64,000 nt of DNA, from positions 1,612,001 to 1,676,000 of the forward strand of contig CM065881.1 in the NCBI GenBank assembly GCA_033439255.1, given 5' to 3'. This document shows, piece by piece, positions 20,742 to 32,997 of this stretch. Both the position numbers and the translations under genes were made by a program. Position 1 is the first letter of the stretch. Each line of letters opens with the position of its first letter. This DNA comes from Hericium rajendrae (Eukaryota > Basidiomycota > Agaricomycetes > Russulales > Hericiaceae). The notes beneath the pieces are model-generated. The model saw nothing but the letters and a program-made list of their open reading frames with translations, was not told where the DNA came from and did no database searches.

Positions 20742-23183
20742 CTACGCACTCTCGACCTGGATCCTTGTGACGTGTGCCACCTGGTCCTTCAACGTGTTCT
20801 GGTCCACCTGGAGGTTTTGCATCTGGCCCTGCAGCACAACGTAGTCCTCCTCCAGGCACTGCTGCCCCAAACTGTTGTCACGTGCGTGAGTCTTGATGAG
20901 CCCTCGGAGCTTGCACACTTCCTCCTTGAGGTCATCAACCTGGCTTTGGAGAGACTGCGCCGTTGACCATGAGCGTTGTGCGAGGTCCCGAATTGAGTGC
21001 AAGCTCACATCACTGGTCAGAGTGACACGACTATTAGAGCTGTTCTTGGCGCCTGGCAATCCTCTAGCTGCAGACGGACTACCCTCTCGGTCCGGGTGAT
21101 GTGGGGGCAGCGTGCGGAGTTTCTTCCCCACAGGAGGTGCAGCAGGAATTGGTTCTGCTCCATCGTCGTCTGTGACAACATATTCTGCGGACTTCGGAGG
21201 GCCTAGAAATATGGTTAATGAGCCCCCATACTCTCGGCGATGGAGTGGATTACCTTTACGTTTCCGTCCCGAGACGTTGGTAGCTCGTTCTGCCGCTTGC
21301 TCCCCGGCTTCCCGCTCCCCGCCTTCTCCGTCGGAACCTCTCTTGCCTGTTCTACGGGTCTTGCCCCGCCCACCTGCCAAGGGACACTTAGCCCGGCGTT
21401 TCCAACACCACCAGCATGCTCCATTCGAATTTTCAGACCGTACGCATCGAGTACCCTTTCGACTACAGGGGGAACAAGGTGGGGACTGAATGAAGACTTT
21501 AGCATGCAGGAACAAACAAGAGAAAGGCAGATATGCTTACCACTACAGGTAGGTCATCTGGGGGCCCATCGGGCATAGGACTCCCTTTACCCTTCTTTCC
21601 CGCTCCGTTACCTGCAGGAGGATCCTGCACGTCCGGAGAGCTCTCCGCTTCGGCGTGATGGGGTCGGTCCAGTTCCTGATCCCCCGGACTGCCTGCCATA
21701 ACCACATCGAGCTGTTCATTATGTGCGACTTGGAGGCCGGACTGGACTGGTGGAGCCGGCGCAGTCAGGGCCAGGGTCGTTGGAGCTCCAGAGGGAATCT
21801 GGGCTGGGATGCGGTGGTCTTCTGTAAATGTGATCGAAGATCCGGATGGCCTCTGCTCGTTTCTCTCCAGAGGATCATCAGTTGTTGCGCTCTGAGTAGT
21901 GCTTAGTGGTGCCGGATGGGGTGCAGATGTGAAACCGACAGGCTTAACGGCCATTTCAGTCGTTGCTAAGATGGCATGTCCCGCGGATTGTACAGCAGGG
22001 GGTCAGATCGGTCTGCTGGTTGACGCAGCAGGTGTCTTTCCACCGTCAACGGACTTAGCAGACCGCACAGACTCGGTAGGAAGGCGTTCTGTGGCCCCAC
22101 GTGATGTTCCCGGGACTGGGGGGGGGGGAGAGGGCACGGTTGTGTTGTGATCCAAATCTTCTGAAACCCACCAATGCTCTGACAATGGAATTCTCCCCAC
22201 ACACTTCGACCAATCATCCCTCCCCTCCGAAAAGGAGTCCACCGTGCCCGCGAAGGTCTTCGGATCCAACAATTTCTTCGCCCTTATGAGACCAACCAAA
22301 TTCCTGCCAACACTCTGGATCAGCGGGGGTAATGCAAATGTCTTGTTCTTGTCCATCACTTTGAGCATTTGAATGATGCAAGATGCTGTGTCCTAACAAC
22401 ATGACCTCAGTAAGCTAAATGTACAACATCAGGAAGGTTGACAACTTTCTGATTGACCTGACAATTTCTAACCCTACTGACAGCTTCTGATTGACCTGAT
22501 CCACCTGAAAGCAATCTTGAGAAGCAAATATCTGATCAGACTTTTACATTCAAGAAAAGACATTTATTGTCAGATATATAAGTTTTTAATCTCTAACTAA
22601 TAGATATATCAAAATCTTTGATATCTGAAATTTTTGAAAATCTGAGAGTATCTGATTTCAAATCTGGAGGTCAAATATCAGTCAGATGGATCAGACAGTG
22701 TCAGACACCATCAGATGCTCTCAGACAGTTGCAGATAATTTTCAGATATTTGACCTCCAGATTTGAAAAAAATCTCAGATCAGACACTCTCAGATTTAGA
22801 AAATTTCAGATATCAGAGATTTTGTTATATCTATTAGTTAGAGATTAAAAACTTATATATCTGACAATGAATGTCTTTACTTAAATGTAAAAGTTTGATC
22901 AGATATTTGCCTGTTAAGATTGCTTTCAGGTAGATCAGGTCAATCAGGAGCTGTCAGTAGGGTTAGAAATTGTCAGGTCAATCAGAAAGTTGTCAACCTT
23001 CCTGATGAAGCTAAAAGCTAGAACAGAACTTACACATTCTTTCAACAATCGGCGGTGCCACCACTCCCGGCGCTTGTTCGACATCGGCTGAATCTCAATG
23101 GCCTTCTTCAAAGCGACCAGGGCACACCCCACACGGGCCTCGTGCAATTGAAGGTTGCCGAGGAGTTCTGAAGTAGTAGTCAT
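20742..23183 (-). CDS. Zn2Cys6-like protein with coiled coil (paralogue D)
   Basis: Start ATG at 23183 (MTTTSELLGNLQ). The first exon ends in RRLLKEC before a GTAAGT donor; intron 1 holds a 581-bp MITE; the acceptor TTGTTAG leads into DTASCIIQMLKVMDKN in frame. Then follow SEHWWVSEDLD, a long Pro/Ser/Thr linker, and after another intron CSPCSRKGTRC...CWWCWKRRAKC, a C-x2-C-x6-C-x9-C-x2-C-x6-C pattern like Gal4-type zinc clusters, with basic residues. The C-terminal ~110 residues look like a coiled coil (SLQSQVDDLKEEVCKLRGL). A TGA lies in frame between SRPI and PPAVQS near 22004, consistent with CGA to TGA. Likely a DNA-binding protein acting in the nucleus. Paralogous to 39561-41114 and 49139-50172. 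Divergent from 23577. Confidence 0.6.
22427..23007. mobile_element. CATCAG-family fold-back MITE, 581 bp, in intron 1 of paralogue D
   Basis: Ends CATCAGGAAGGTTGACAACT and its inverse. The arms are almost complementary over their full length, with TCAGATNNTCTGAGA repeats near the centre. 2-bp direct repeat AA (22425-22426 and 23008-23009). Same length as the copy at 56400-56980 and nearly identical to it in opposite orientation. Confidence 0.9.
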
Positions 23184-23576
23184 ACCGGGTGGGCGAACAA
23201 TGTCAACGAAGTGAGCGTGGGAGGGGGAACAGTACAACTGTGCTGGCAGACACAGCATCCGGCAATAGCCGCTGGATGGGCGATCTGAGGTGACCGTGAT
23301 GCGTGACTGTGACAACATATTGGCGACACCTCCATGCAGACCGAGAACGCCTTTACTGGGTCCCGTCTGCTTGTCCTGTTCTTGTCCTCTCAAAACAATA
23401 TGTCTGACAATACCACAAAACAAACAGTCCTGAACAAGGTTAGAATGCACTTGTAAACCTGTCACTATTAGTCCACTTAAACATGTCTCTTTTTGGACTC
23501 CATTGCTCCTGCCTCCTTGTGTTGCATGTACAGGACTCCACCCTTGCTTCGCACCAGTCGCCAAACCGCCGGAACC

Positions 23577-23955
23577 ATGTCTCAACCGAGTCCCATCAGC
23601 CTGGACAGAATTCATCTTTTCTGTCCTCGAGCCGGAATGATTCTGATATCACCCCACCTGAGGCAAGTTTCATCATTACGCTATAGAGCCGCATCTTCAT
23701 CATTGGTACAGTGGCTCCATATTACGTTGACATTGACCCTTCCATCAGAACCGGACAGGAAGGCCTGGCAGCACCAGGTCCTGACCGGTGAGCGCCTACC
23801 CTTCACACCGGACTCAACTGAGCAGACCGAGCCGATTAGAAGAAATTGGCGTTTTGCGTCGCTTGATTGCGTGGAAGACGGAGGAATTGCGGGAGCTCAT
23901 CGAGCTCCATATTCAATTACAGAAAACCTCGGAGCTTTTCTATGAAGAGCAGTAG
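23577..23955 (+). CDS. small coiled-coil protein, divergent partner of paralogue D
   Basis: The ATG at 23577 gives MSQPSPISLDRIH. At least two introns are needed to reach the last exon, which reads RLEEIGVLRRLIAWKTEELR followed by ELIELHIQLQKTSELF and stops at 23955. The C-terminus is a short, charged coiled coil similar in style to the end of the 41603 gene. Exon limits are uncertain. It lies about 390 bp from the divergent start at 23183. Function unknown. From 23956 to 24734 I see no gene, only the 3' side of the F-box gene. Confidence 0.4.
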
Positions 23956-24734
23956 CTAAAATATTCTGGTAGACTCAGTCAACTTATTAGAAGGCTTGGA
24001 CGCTATCCTTAGATTGCAATGGGACATGCTGCGGGTCATCTTATGTCAGGGTCCTAGTCCTAGCCGGAGCTGATCCGACATGCAAACACTCCTCCGGACG
24101 GCAACTGTCTTCGGATGTAGGCCACCCCAGCATCATGTCTAGAATGACGCTCGGTAAGCGGCTTGTCCCAGAGAACCATTCTTTCGGAAGCATGGCCAGA
24201 TCCGGCAGACCATTCCAGCTTTCCGGACAGGATCCCACTGACTCAGTCACCATCTAGAACATTGCCCGAGTCCTTCGATCTGCCACGGTGTCGCATCCAC
24301 CATAATGACCCAGTGGAACCGTAGAAATTGATGCCAGAGAATTGGTTATAGAGATTGGCATAGCTAGGGAATCATACCCCGGTGCAGTACTGGTATGACT
24401 GGGGATGATATAGCTCCGTCGCACTGGATGTTTCAGTCTGGTAAGGGCATACCTGGGAAGTGGTAATGGACATTGCAATCGCTGGGGGACAATAACTGGA
24501 CCATGTACGATTTCGGATTCAAATGATAGGATAGCGTCAACCGTCGGGTCCGAGGGAGGTGTATATCATCATTTGCATCATAAGCCAGAATGGAGGTCCT
24601 TTTGGTAACAGGGTGAATGATCACAGATGACATTCGATCCAGCAAAATGACAAGACGACACATGAGGTACAGGTACATGCGGTCACGGAATTGCATAATG
24701 CAAGCCGGGCTCCCCTGCAACTTCCTCATCCCCC

Positions 24735-26697
24735 CTAATCCTCTGCTGTCAACGGAGACTGCACAGAGTCCCATTCCACATCCACAAGGGTTCGCAAGGC
24801 CTCCACCTGGCTGACTGTGATTGCACAGTTCTGCATAACGAGAGTGAGCCGTGTCCCAAGCGCTGCATGGCGATAGGCCAGGGATTGCTTGAGAATGTAG
24901 CCAACAGCGTAAGAAGGACGAGGGGCAAAGAATTCACGGTTTTCAATCCTCGGATGCTCAGTGTCAAAATCCACTTCTGAAAAATGGATTTGGGTGACAT
25001 TTCTGAAGAGATGCGGGAAGTCCGGGGGTATCGTTTCTTGGACTTCATCGTGCTCTAGCTTCGGCATGTACGAGCAGGGGGCAGCAAGTGCCATGCATAA
25101 TGTGCGGCCAACGTCGCCCTTGACGGATACAGTGTGAATATTGGTGTAACTGGCAAAATGGGAGATCCAGTTGCTCGACCGCAGGTTCTCGTGGCCGGAC
25201 TTGCGGGCCCAGTTTAAACCGTGATCCTTGCCGGACTCCACGATCAGGTGTCGGATGGAGACCTTAGTCTCTGGGCTTGGACAATGGTCCAAGGGCTTGA
25301 GGAGGTGCCTGTGCAATACTCCCTCAGACCTCCCGCGGGCGACATGGGCAACCACACGTGCGCACGGGATATCTGCACTGCCAGGGGGATAGTCCGTGTC
25401 TTGAGGGAGAGGGACATCGGCCCAGAAAGACAGGTCCCAGGACTCAGATGACGAGACAGGCTTGACTCGCATCATCATAGGATAAGGTGCAACGTGGTTA
25501 TTGAGAAAATGGGTCACGGTGGAAAAATCATCCACCTTAGGGGCATAGCCTAGGATGAAGACATCGCATAAGGGAGGTATGTGGACATGCTGGATGACAT
25601 TGCTGATGTGGAGGAATGAATTTGATTCACATGTGAAGTGACGGAGACAAGTCAGTTGGACCATGGGCACGTCTGGAGGGGGGTCAGGCTGGGAAGGGAA
25701 GCAGTGAGACATGAACAATGTCTCTAGCCCACACATTTGCGATAAAGCAAGGATGAGATCGAGAAAGGCCTTCTCGGGGGATGGACCAGCAGCAGCGGGT
25801 GGCTCATGCTCGGATTCAGCGTAGGGAATGCCATCATGTTCAGAATCAATGTTCATAACGTCGGAAATTGACGTGAAGTGATTATTTATGTGCAATTTGG
25901 TGAGGTTGCACATGAATGATGCGGACCATGTCGGGACAAGGTAATGTAGCATCATCATGCGGAGCGAAGGTGCTTGCTCTTCAAAGAGGTCTGCGGGGAG
26001 GATACCCACACGGTCGCTCCGTAACCGGACTGCAAGAAATACCGATTCCAAGATCGGCGCCGGATGGACCAGGGATCGAATCAGGTTGAAGGAACCTGAG
26101 ATAAAGTTGACAAGGGAAAGATGGCGGATGCGACGCATGCATTGCGCCAGGAGTGCAACGGTATGCGGGGTGGGGATGTTATGCCTCCAATATACATCCC
26201 TGTAGGACAGGGGCAGTGAGTGGGAGCGTTCCACCAGGGCTTCTCTCCAGGGCTGAGATAATCCCGTGCAAATATTTGTCCACAGGCTGCCATCCTGTAA
26301 TGCGGCGACTCGGAGAAAGGTGCAGGTATGCGTGATGTGAAGCCACCCCAGGCCTTTCATGGATGCTGGCTCGTTAGCAGCGCAGAAGTGCAAGATACGA
26401 TTTTGCAATTCAATGGGGATGCAGGCAAGAGGTGATAGTGTATTTCGCTTGGTGCAGATGGCAGTGCGGTCCGTCCTCAGTCTTCGGATGACGTCCCCCA
26501 TGCCATGCGGGTCGTTGCCACAGGCGCGGACAGCAACGAGCTCTCCATCTACATTTTTTATTAATTTGTCCAGCCGACGTCGCTCTCGCTCGATATCATG
26601 CGGGTCGGTGTGCGTGGGGATCCTGTAACAGGGATGTGAGACACTACCATTCATGGACAACGGATCGAGAGCAGACTTGCATTGTACCGTCAGACAT
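24735..26697 (-). CDS. F-box / LRR-like protein, copy 1
   Basis: Exon 1 is 26681-26697 (MSDGTM, shared codon) and exon 2 is 24735-26622. The intron starts GCAAGT and ends TTACAG, a GC-AG intron. The product is about 634 residues: a short helical N-terminus (DIERERRRLDKLIKNVDGEL), an F-box-like motif (LSPLACIPIELQNRILHFC...LGWLHITHTC..LR..AL..SLWTNI), then leucine-rich irregular repeats and a conserved tail (YAVGYILKQSLAYRHA, VEALRTLVDVEWD). Such proteins act as substrate receptors of SCF ubiquitin ligases and form large families in Agaricomycetes. It appears intact. A longer start at 26711 would skip the intron, but the paralogue at 43525 supports the spliced form. Confidence 0.85.
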
Positions 26698-27185
26698 GGT
26701 GTTCTTTTCAACGCACAGATATTTGGTAACGAAGAGAGAAATGGGAATTGAGTGGAGGAGGACTAAGTACACGAAGTGTCCGGCTTACACACAAGGGAGA
26801 ATAACAGTCACACTACGTTACATCAACATGACAGGGCTGACAGTTGCGGACCTAGAGAATCAATAACAAGCAAACAGGCGGGCATCAAAACAAGGCGTGC
26901 ATCAAAACACGACGTGTATCTAATAATGAGGATCCTCTGAAAGCCACGTGGAGCCTGCACCACGATGGATGGACCCTACATGACATCCTCGGCATCCGGT
27001 GCATCCGGCGGGATCGTCGTGGGCTCAGTTGGAAAGGATCTCGCTCGGGAAATGAATATCTCCTCGAGACCGGCAATGAGGTTGTCGTTGATGCCACATC
27101 GAAGTAGGTGGTCGACGACTTGGGGAGGGGTGATGTGACCACAGTCCCCAGGATAAGGACGGGGAAAGCCAAAGTCAGACTGCGG
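26698..27185. other. no gene seen
   Basis: Spacer between the F-box start and the end of the next minus-strand gene. Short frames only, with a small GCATCAAAACAMGRCGTG repeat near 26880-26920. Confidence 0.4.
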
Positions 27186-27832
27186 TCACGGACGAGTCAT
27201 CGCAACTTCGATCTGGGCGAATAACCCAGCGACCGAGAAAATGCTGGCCAGCTCCATCATCCAAATCATCTCGAGCACCCCATCCCCTTCGTCCCCCTCA
27301 TCCGGCCCCGTCTCTACGCCGAATCGCCATGCGCGAACGAGATGCAGTGTTACGGTATTATCGAGACCGGAAATGCCAGCCGGTGCGAGATGCGGATACG
27401 TTGTGTAGAGGTATAACCAATATTCCACGCGGTCTTGTGGTGGAAAGGATCGGGCGGATGGGGTTCCCGGAGGCATGTTGTGACGAGGGAGGTCTGGAGG
27501 GGGGTGGTTGAACATGGTAAGGGAAGGGAAATGCAGAGGAGAGACTGACCGGAATTCTGAGCTAGGCCATGATGTCGGTCATGGATGAGAAGATGGAGGA
27601 TGTCAATCCTGTCTTGCACGTCGTAGAAGTTGTGGATGACAGTGCCAAGGATTTCTTTCAATTCGTCACACTGTTCGCGAAGACGGTGTACTTGGCGAGA
27701 GGCGATGGCAACTGCTTGTTCCATCTGAGAAAGTTGCTCGCGCATCCGCTCGAATGAAGGTGAACGTCGGATCCCGGTGTGAGCAGTGTGGGCAGTTGCA
27801 GATGGCGAGGAAAAGGGAGAAAGAGAAGGCAT
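27186..27832 (-). CDS. small coiled-coil hypothetical protein
   Basis: Two exons, 27550-27832 and 27493-27186, with donor GTCAGT and acceptor CTCCAG in frame, give about 196 residues. The N-terminal half is Ser/Pro-rich then helical (SFERMREQLSQMEQAVAIAS, VHRLREQCDELKEIL), a likely coiled coil. The second half has PPQDRVEYWLYLYTTYPHL and an acidic stretch (TGPDEGDEGDGVLEMIWM). I do not recognise a named family; similar short coiled-coil proteins are common and variable in Agaricomycetes. It appears intact. Confidence 0.6.
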
Positions 27833-28107
27833 GATCAGCACGAAGAGCGAGTGGGTTGGGAGACGGGAAGCAGCGGGTGGAAGAGATAGCAGTGAAGAGA
27901 AAGAGGAGGAACAGAGACATATTTATACTACTCATGAGCAGGCGACTGCGAAATGACCTGAGGTCAACACCCGGAATGTCCGTCTGCAGCTTGCAGGAAG
28001 AAGGGTGCAAAGGTGTTGGAAATCCGCCCGGACCAACAGCCCAGACGGCAATGATCTTCAACGTGAAACGTCTACATGGGACCAGTTGTCCTGAGCAAGA
28101 ACACATG

Positions 28108-28270
28108 AACAGTTGTCGCCTACACACGGCGAACAAGCACCACATAGAACAGTTGTCGCCTATACATGGTGAACAAGCGCCACATAGAACAGTTGTCGCC
28201 TAAATGCACGGCGAACAAGCGCCACATAGACCAATTCTAGCCTATACACGGCGAATAAGCATGACGTAGA
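28108..28270. repeat. 40-bp tandem repeat, four units
   Basis: ACAGTTGTCGCCTACACACG plus GCGAACAAGCRCCACATAGA recurs at about 28109, 28149, 28189 and 28229, with the last copy diverged. It lies between the promoter side of the 27832 gene and the LINE fragment. Confidence 0.85.
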
Positions 28271-28274
28271 CGAC

Positions 28275-29730
28275 ACGAGGCAGACAACCTTGCTCGCATC
28301 TTTGGAGCATGTTCAGCATGCATTTTTTCGCCGCTTATTAGGTCTCTCCGCCCGGTCGACGCTCGCCTTCCTCTATACCGAGACAAGTTTGGAACCGCTG
28401 CGCTATCGCCGCGTGCAACTCCTCCTCCTCCCATTCGTTCACTACGCCTCGCTGCAGCCGCCGGACCGCCTCGTATGCCATGCATTCCGCGCATTTCTCC
28501 ACTTGGCGGCTGATGGCGTGCCCGGATGGGCTTCAGACGTTATTTATGTCCTGCACACTCTGCCTCTCCCGGTACACGTCATGCTGTCCGTTATTGACAG
28601 CAAAGCAAATACCAGACATTCTCGCACGTGTTACCGCTTCCATGCGCACACATTGGTCTGCTGTCATCAACGCTTCCCCTCGTGCGATGCTTTTGAATGG
28701 ACGGACGGAGATTGTACATCACGGTGAGTTGCCCAGCCAGCCGGTTTTCCATTTCAGGCCTTATCTCCAGGTCCGAATCCTACCACACCGACTAGCCCTC
28801 ACACGCCTCCTCTTCACCGACCACCATCTGGCTTGCAAGGACCTGCGCCGTCCTTCTGCACATCAGCCTCGCATCCTGCGATGCTGACGCCTTTGTCGCT
28901 TCTGTAAAGCAGCTGTAGAATCCCCCGAACATGCCTTGTTGGAATGCTGTGCTCACCCGTCACTTTGCTCCCTCCGCACTTCCTTCCTCGAACATGCCTC
29001 TCAGTTCCTGGGTCCAACGCGCTCTCGTACGCTGTTCGGGTCTCACGATACACGCTCGATCACAAAGAGCCTTGTGCGCGAGCGGGGCATCCTCGACATG
29101 CTTGTGAAGTTCACCTTCGATGTGCTCGAGGTCTTTGCTGCCTCGCCCGTGTTCATTCATCCTTCTGCACAAGTTTTGCATGTGGTATGTCTCTGTTTGC
29201 TCGTGCGCTGGCCGGTCCCTCACACTCTTGTCGTGTCTCTATGGGACGTTGTCTAGGATTGACCCGGTCTCATAGCCACAAGGTTCTCGCGCGCATGGGT
29301 TTACCCTCGCGGGAGGTTTTCCTGCCGCGGGCTCATCCCCGCTCGGTACTGACCCGGTTTTGCCATGGCGTCGGTTTTGGTCTCATCTGAGGTTTTCCTT
29401 TGCATGGATCTTTCATCGGGTCGTGATTCATGTGTCTTGTGGCGGCCTGGTTTACCCACACACAGGTTTTTCCCTCAAAAAGAGATTTTCCTGGTGTGGG
29501 TTTTTCATCAGTTCACCCGCTACACTGCTCTCTCTGTTCAATTCTGTGTGTTTGTCTTTTCTACTTTGTCGTCTATGTGCGTCATCCTCGACAGCGATCG
29601 GAGTAGTTACATGACTTGAGTGTACATAGCGTAGTTTGTGCCTGACTATGTAGTATGAACACCGCTCTGTTCCGGAATGGGACCACTGCGGAATAAACCT
29701 TCCTTTCTTCCTTCCTTCATCACTCAAGCT
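28275..29730 (+). mobile_element. 5'-truncated LINE fragment
   Basis: The translations EHVQHAFFRRLLGLSARSTL, PLRYRRVQLLLLPFVHYASL and, in another frame, LALTRLLFTDHHLACKDLRR, then EHALLECCAHPSLCSLR resemble the C-terminal part of basidiomycete non-LTR reverse transcriptases (the segment after the RT domain, including a Cys-rich LCRFC...EHALLEC piece). At least one frameshift (around 28480-28600) and a stop (near 28885) are visible, so this is a relic. The 3' UTR (29230-29720) has repeats of GGTTTTCCT/GGGTTTACCC type and ends near GAATAAACCTTCCTTTCTTC. Confidence 0.65.
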
Positions 29731-29992
29731 GCGGGCTGCGGCTTTGGTATGGCCATCGACCATCTCATTGTCATGAACACTGACATGTCCTGGAACTCAG
29801 AGCAGAGTGATGCGGAGCAAGCGAATCAATACCAGTGCATTGTACTCTCATGACTGTGTTATTCGAAAGTACTCTAAGCCTATGCCGTAGGAACAAATAG
29901 CACATCATCGCAGACCGGTTGCCCATGCAGTTCACAGAAATGCAGCAGACATTGTCCAAGGGCACCAAAACCTGGCTCTTGGATCAGAAGGC

Positions 29993-32825
29993 TCACCGAC
30001 GTGCAGCAGCCTTCTTTTTCTCCGCAGTCTCCTGTCTCTTCTTGTAAGCAGCGGCATTCTTTTCCCATTGGGCCGTCTGCTCTGGAATGATCCTACGACA
30101 ACAATGATTTTCGAATTTCCACCAGTCAATGACATGGCATACTCACATTGCCATCTTCTTAGTGGGCACCCGTGTGCGGCCGCTCCGCTTGCTGGGAGAG
30201 CCAAGCAGGGCTTCAGACAAGGCGGCTGGAGGGGGTGCAGCCCGGGACGACTGATGCTGTGACTTTTGCTTCTCAGGTGCAGCTGGGGCATCCGATGGTG
30301 ATTGTACCTTTCCCTTCTTCTCGATCTGAGCCCGAGCAGGCAGAGCCTGTTTGTGAATTCTCTTGCTGGGACCAGCAGATGGTGCAGCTGCAGGCAACAT
30401 ATTCTTTCCAGTGGTTTCAGAGTATGCTGTGCGAGCATTCTCTAGATCCTCCTTCATGGTAATGCATTGCGGTTCAACATACTTTCCGAGGTAACGGAAC
30501 GGAATTGTAGAGTTCTGAACATAGTCCGGGACCCCTGCATCAGGCCGACTTTCATCATCAGAGTCCGATGCACCCATCTGTGCAGTTTCAAGATCCCGGA
30601 GCAGTTGCCCATATGCCAAGGCCACCTCCATCAGTGCTGGTTTGCTCAAGATGTCTCCATCGCAATTACGCCAAGGCGTCTTGGGGTCCAATAGCCACTG
30701 TATCTCAGACTTGGGATTCACATTGGCATGAACACGGCGCGGCAACCATGGCCTTGGATAGTCAAATGTAGCTCAGTCAGGATGGTCTGGGTCTGCTGTA
30801 GTGCGATGTCCCTGCTGAAGGTATGATCAAATAACCAACATGACATATATTTTGGGACAGCGTACCCTGCACAATGAGATCTCCAGCACGAGGTCTTGAT
30901 ACAACTGCAGTCCAGAAAGACCGCTGAGGAAGGCAAACTTGGCTTTTTCATTTTTTGCCGAGTTTCCTGGTGTTTTCAGCGGACTGCCATCTGAGTCCAG
31001 ACTGACTTGTGGATCAATCCGAGCCTTGTTTTTGGACTTATTGTTCGAAGGCATGGTCCCCGCACGCCGTTCCCTAAGCTGTTGCAAAGCCTTAGCTTTC
31101 CCAGCATTTGTCACTCGTAGACTGGTTTCCAATGGCGTAACGTCTTCGACATCATCCACATCCTCCTCTTCAGATCTGAAAGAGCCCAGGTCGAAAAACT
31201 CTCCATGTTCGTCGTAACCATTATGATCCTTTGTCCGAGCATTTTTGCGACCCGAGGGAATGCCAACCATCTCGACATCCTTCTCAGCTTCCGCGTCCGA
31301 GACATCCTGAGGGTTGGGCACATCCCGGTCTGCAAACCGCGCTTGAATTTCCTTCCGTCGACGAATCCGGACAGTCTTTCCTCCCCCGGTGTTGCCCTCG
31401 CTGTCGGATGGAATCTCCATCACAGGGGTCCACTCGTCCTTCACGACGACCGCCTTGAACTCTAATACAGTGAGGCCATCGGACTCCCGGTTCTGCCAGA
31501 ATTCGATGATGGGTTTGAGTTCCTGCCTATTAATGCGTGATGGATCTTCCCAAACGTATCCCGTAGGAAGGTACATCGGGTCAATGTAGTTCTCGAAGCC
31601 GTCAGCTTTTATCTTCGCCCAGGGAATTGCCGATGCCTTCGGATTGGCGCGTGCTGATGAATTAATGCATTAGCCGGGCCAAGCATGTTCATCACAGAAA
31701 ATACACACCGTAATGAAAGGTTAGAAACTCCCTTATCAGCGATATCAACAAATCTGGCGTGTATTCTTCGAAATCCGCAGGTATTGTAACACCTCCGTCT
31801 GGATTGTAGATCAACTGTAGAGTTGGTTTCCTGGACTTCTTGACTGCGTGGCCCGGTTCATTGGAATCATCCCGGGACCTTCTGGAGTCAGCACCGCAGA
31901 CCAAAGCATGAAATTCTGCATACAATATAGAGCTTCGGCATAGGATGTCCAGGCCGACATCATTGGCTGCTCATCCCAGTCCTTCACTGCTTCTGCGAGG
32001 GTTGGCCGTCCGAGGTCACCGTTGTAATCGAACCTGGATTCATTCAATATCACTCGACTATGGAAAAGGTTAGATCATACTTCCGGACCACCGCCGTCCC
32101 CTCTTCGTCTAGCCATGTCCCCAGGACCACTACGGACATCCCAAGATGTGACCGCATTTGTGTGGCGAACGACTTGGTGTACTCGCCAGCATGCTTAGAT
32201 GCTTGTCTGCATAGAGACGACATGAGGACAGATACTGGACATACAGCAACAGTACGGACCTGGCCTGCACATCAGGAGGAGCCTCCGTCTTTGTCCACAA
32301 TGCAGCATACTCCTCATATTGGGTCATCTTGTCCGGAGTAAGGTTGTTCATCACCTGACTCACTGCCCGAGAGTAGATCGCAATGTGGGCTTTGCTTCCA
32401 GGCTGCGCACCACCAGATAGTACTTTGGCATGCTCCATGATGGCATCGCGTTCCATGTGCTGGACTACGGCCTTGAGTGTCCATGTTCGGACATACTTAA
32501 ATGAGTCCGCCTTCCGAAGCCGGTGCCTGCCATGTTTTAGCAGCCACTCGTGTATCAACTATATAGCGAAAGTGAGTTAGCAGCGACAGCTCATCAACAG
32601 ATGCAGGCATACCCGCTGGACCCTGGTCAACTCAAGACCCCTGTATGAAAAACGGCCAAAGAATTGACCACCAGGTGCCTTGAGGTCCGTAATGATACGA
32701 CGTCGTCCAGCCTTCCCGGTCTCCTTAAAGGCCTTCAACTGTGTTTTGAGAAAGTCAATCTCGTCCTCCGACAGATCAGTCTTGACAGACTTGGACTTTT
32801 TCTGTGGAAGGGGACCTCTCGGCAT
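29993..32825 (-). CDS. lysine-rich cargo protein of KDZ elements, function unknown
   Basis: Start ATG at 32825 (MPRGPLPQKKSKSVKTDLSE). Exons include 32613-32825, 32260-32558 and a next one from 32206, all with GT-AG signals in frame; the final exon stops at 29993 with EQTAQWEKNAAAYKKRQETA. Blocks: LSGGAQPGSKAHIAIYSRAV, MTQYEEYAALW, FATQMRSHLGMSVVVLGTW, LTFHYG, FENYIDPMYLP, an acidic centre (SDAEAEKDVEMV, SEEEDVDDVEDV), and a basic tail (SPSKRSGRTRVPTKKMA). A frame change near 31920 is either an unrecognised short exon or a frameshift. I know this block order from a multi-copy, uncharacterised Agaricomycetes family. The acidic and basic tracts suggest a nuclear protein. Only ~170 bp separates it from the divergent TET/JBP gene. 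Confidence 0.6.
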
Positions 32826-32997
32826 TAAATTGAAAGTAGGAGGGGCGAACTGAGGGAAGGGGCGGAAGAAGGCAAACTGATCAGCAAATGGATTATAGTG
32901 CAGCGGAACGACATGGACTGACTTTTTTTTTGTTTTTCATGTACGTCCTCAGACATACGGTCTTCAAAGGTAACCAATATGATCCGATCTTTGTCCA
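32826..32997. promoter_or_regulatory. shared divergent promoter region
   Basis: A 172-bp gap between two divergent ATGs (32825 minus, 32998 plus), so the TET/JBP gene and the lysine-rich cargo gene probably share control sequence. It contains a long T-run (near 32923) and no further ORF. This is inferred from spacing only. Confidence 0.4.

Noticed and set aside
24433-24774. Minus-strand frame downstream of the F-box gene
   Set aside because: Overlaps the F-box 3' end in another frame and has no motif; likely UTR.
28108-28270. CRISPR-like spaced repeat
   Set aside because: The ~40-bp units are contiguous tandem repeats without unique spacers, in eukaryotic DNA.
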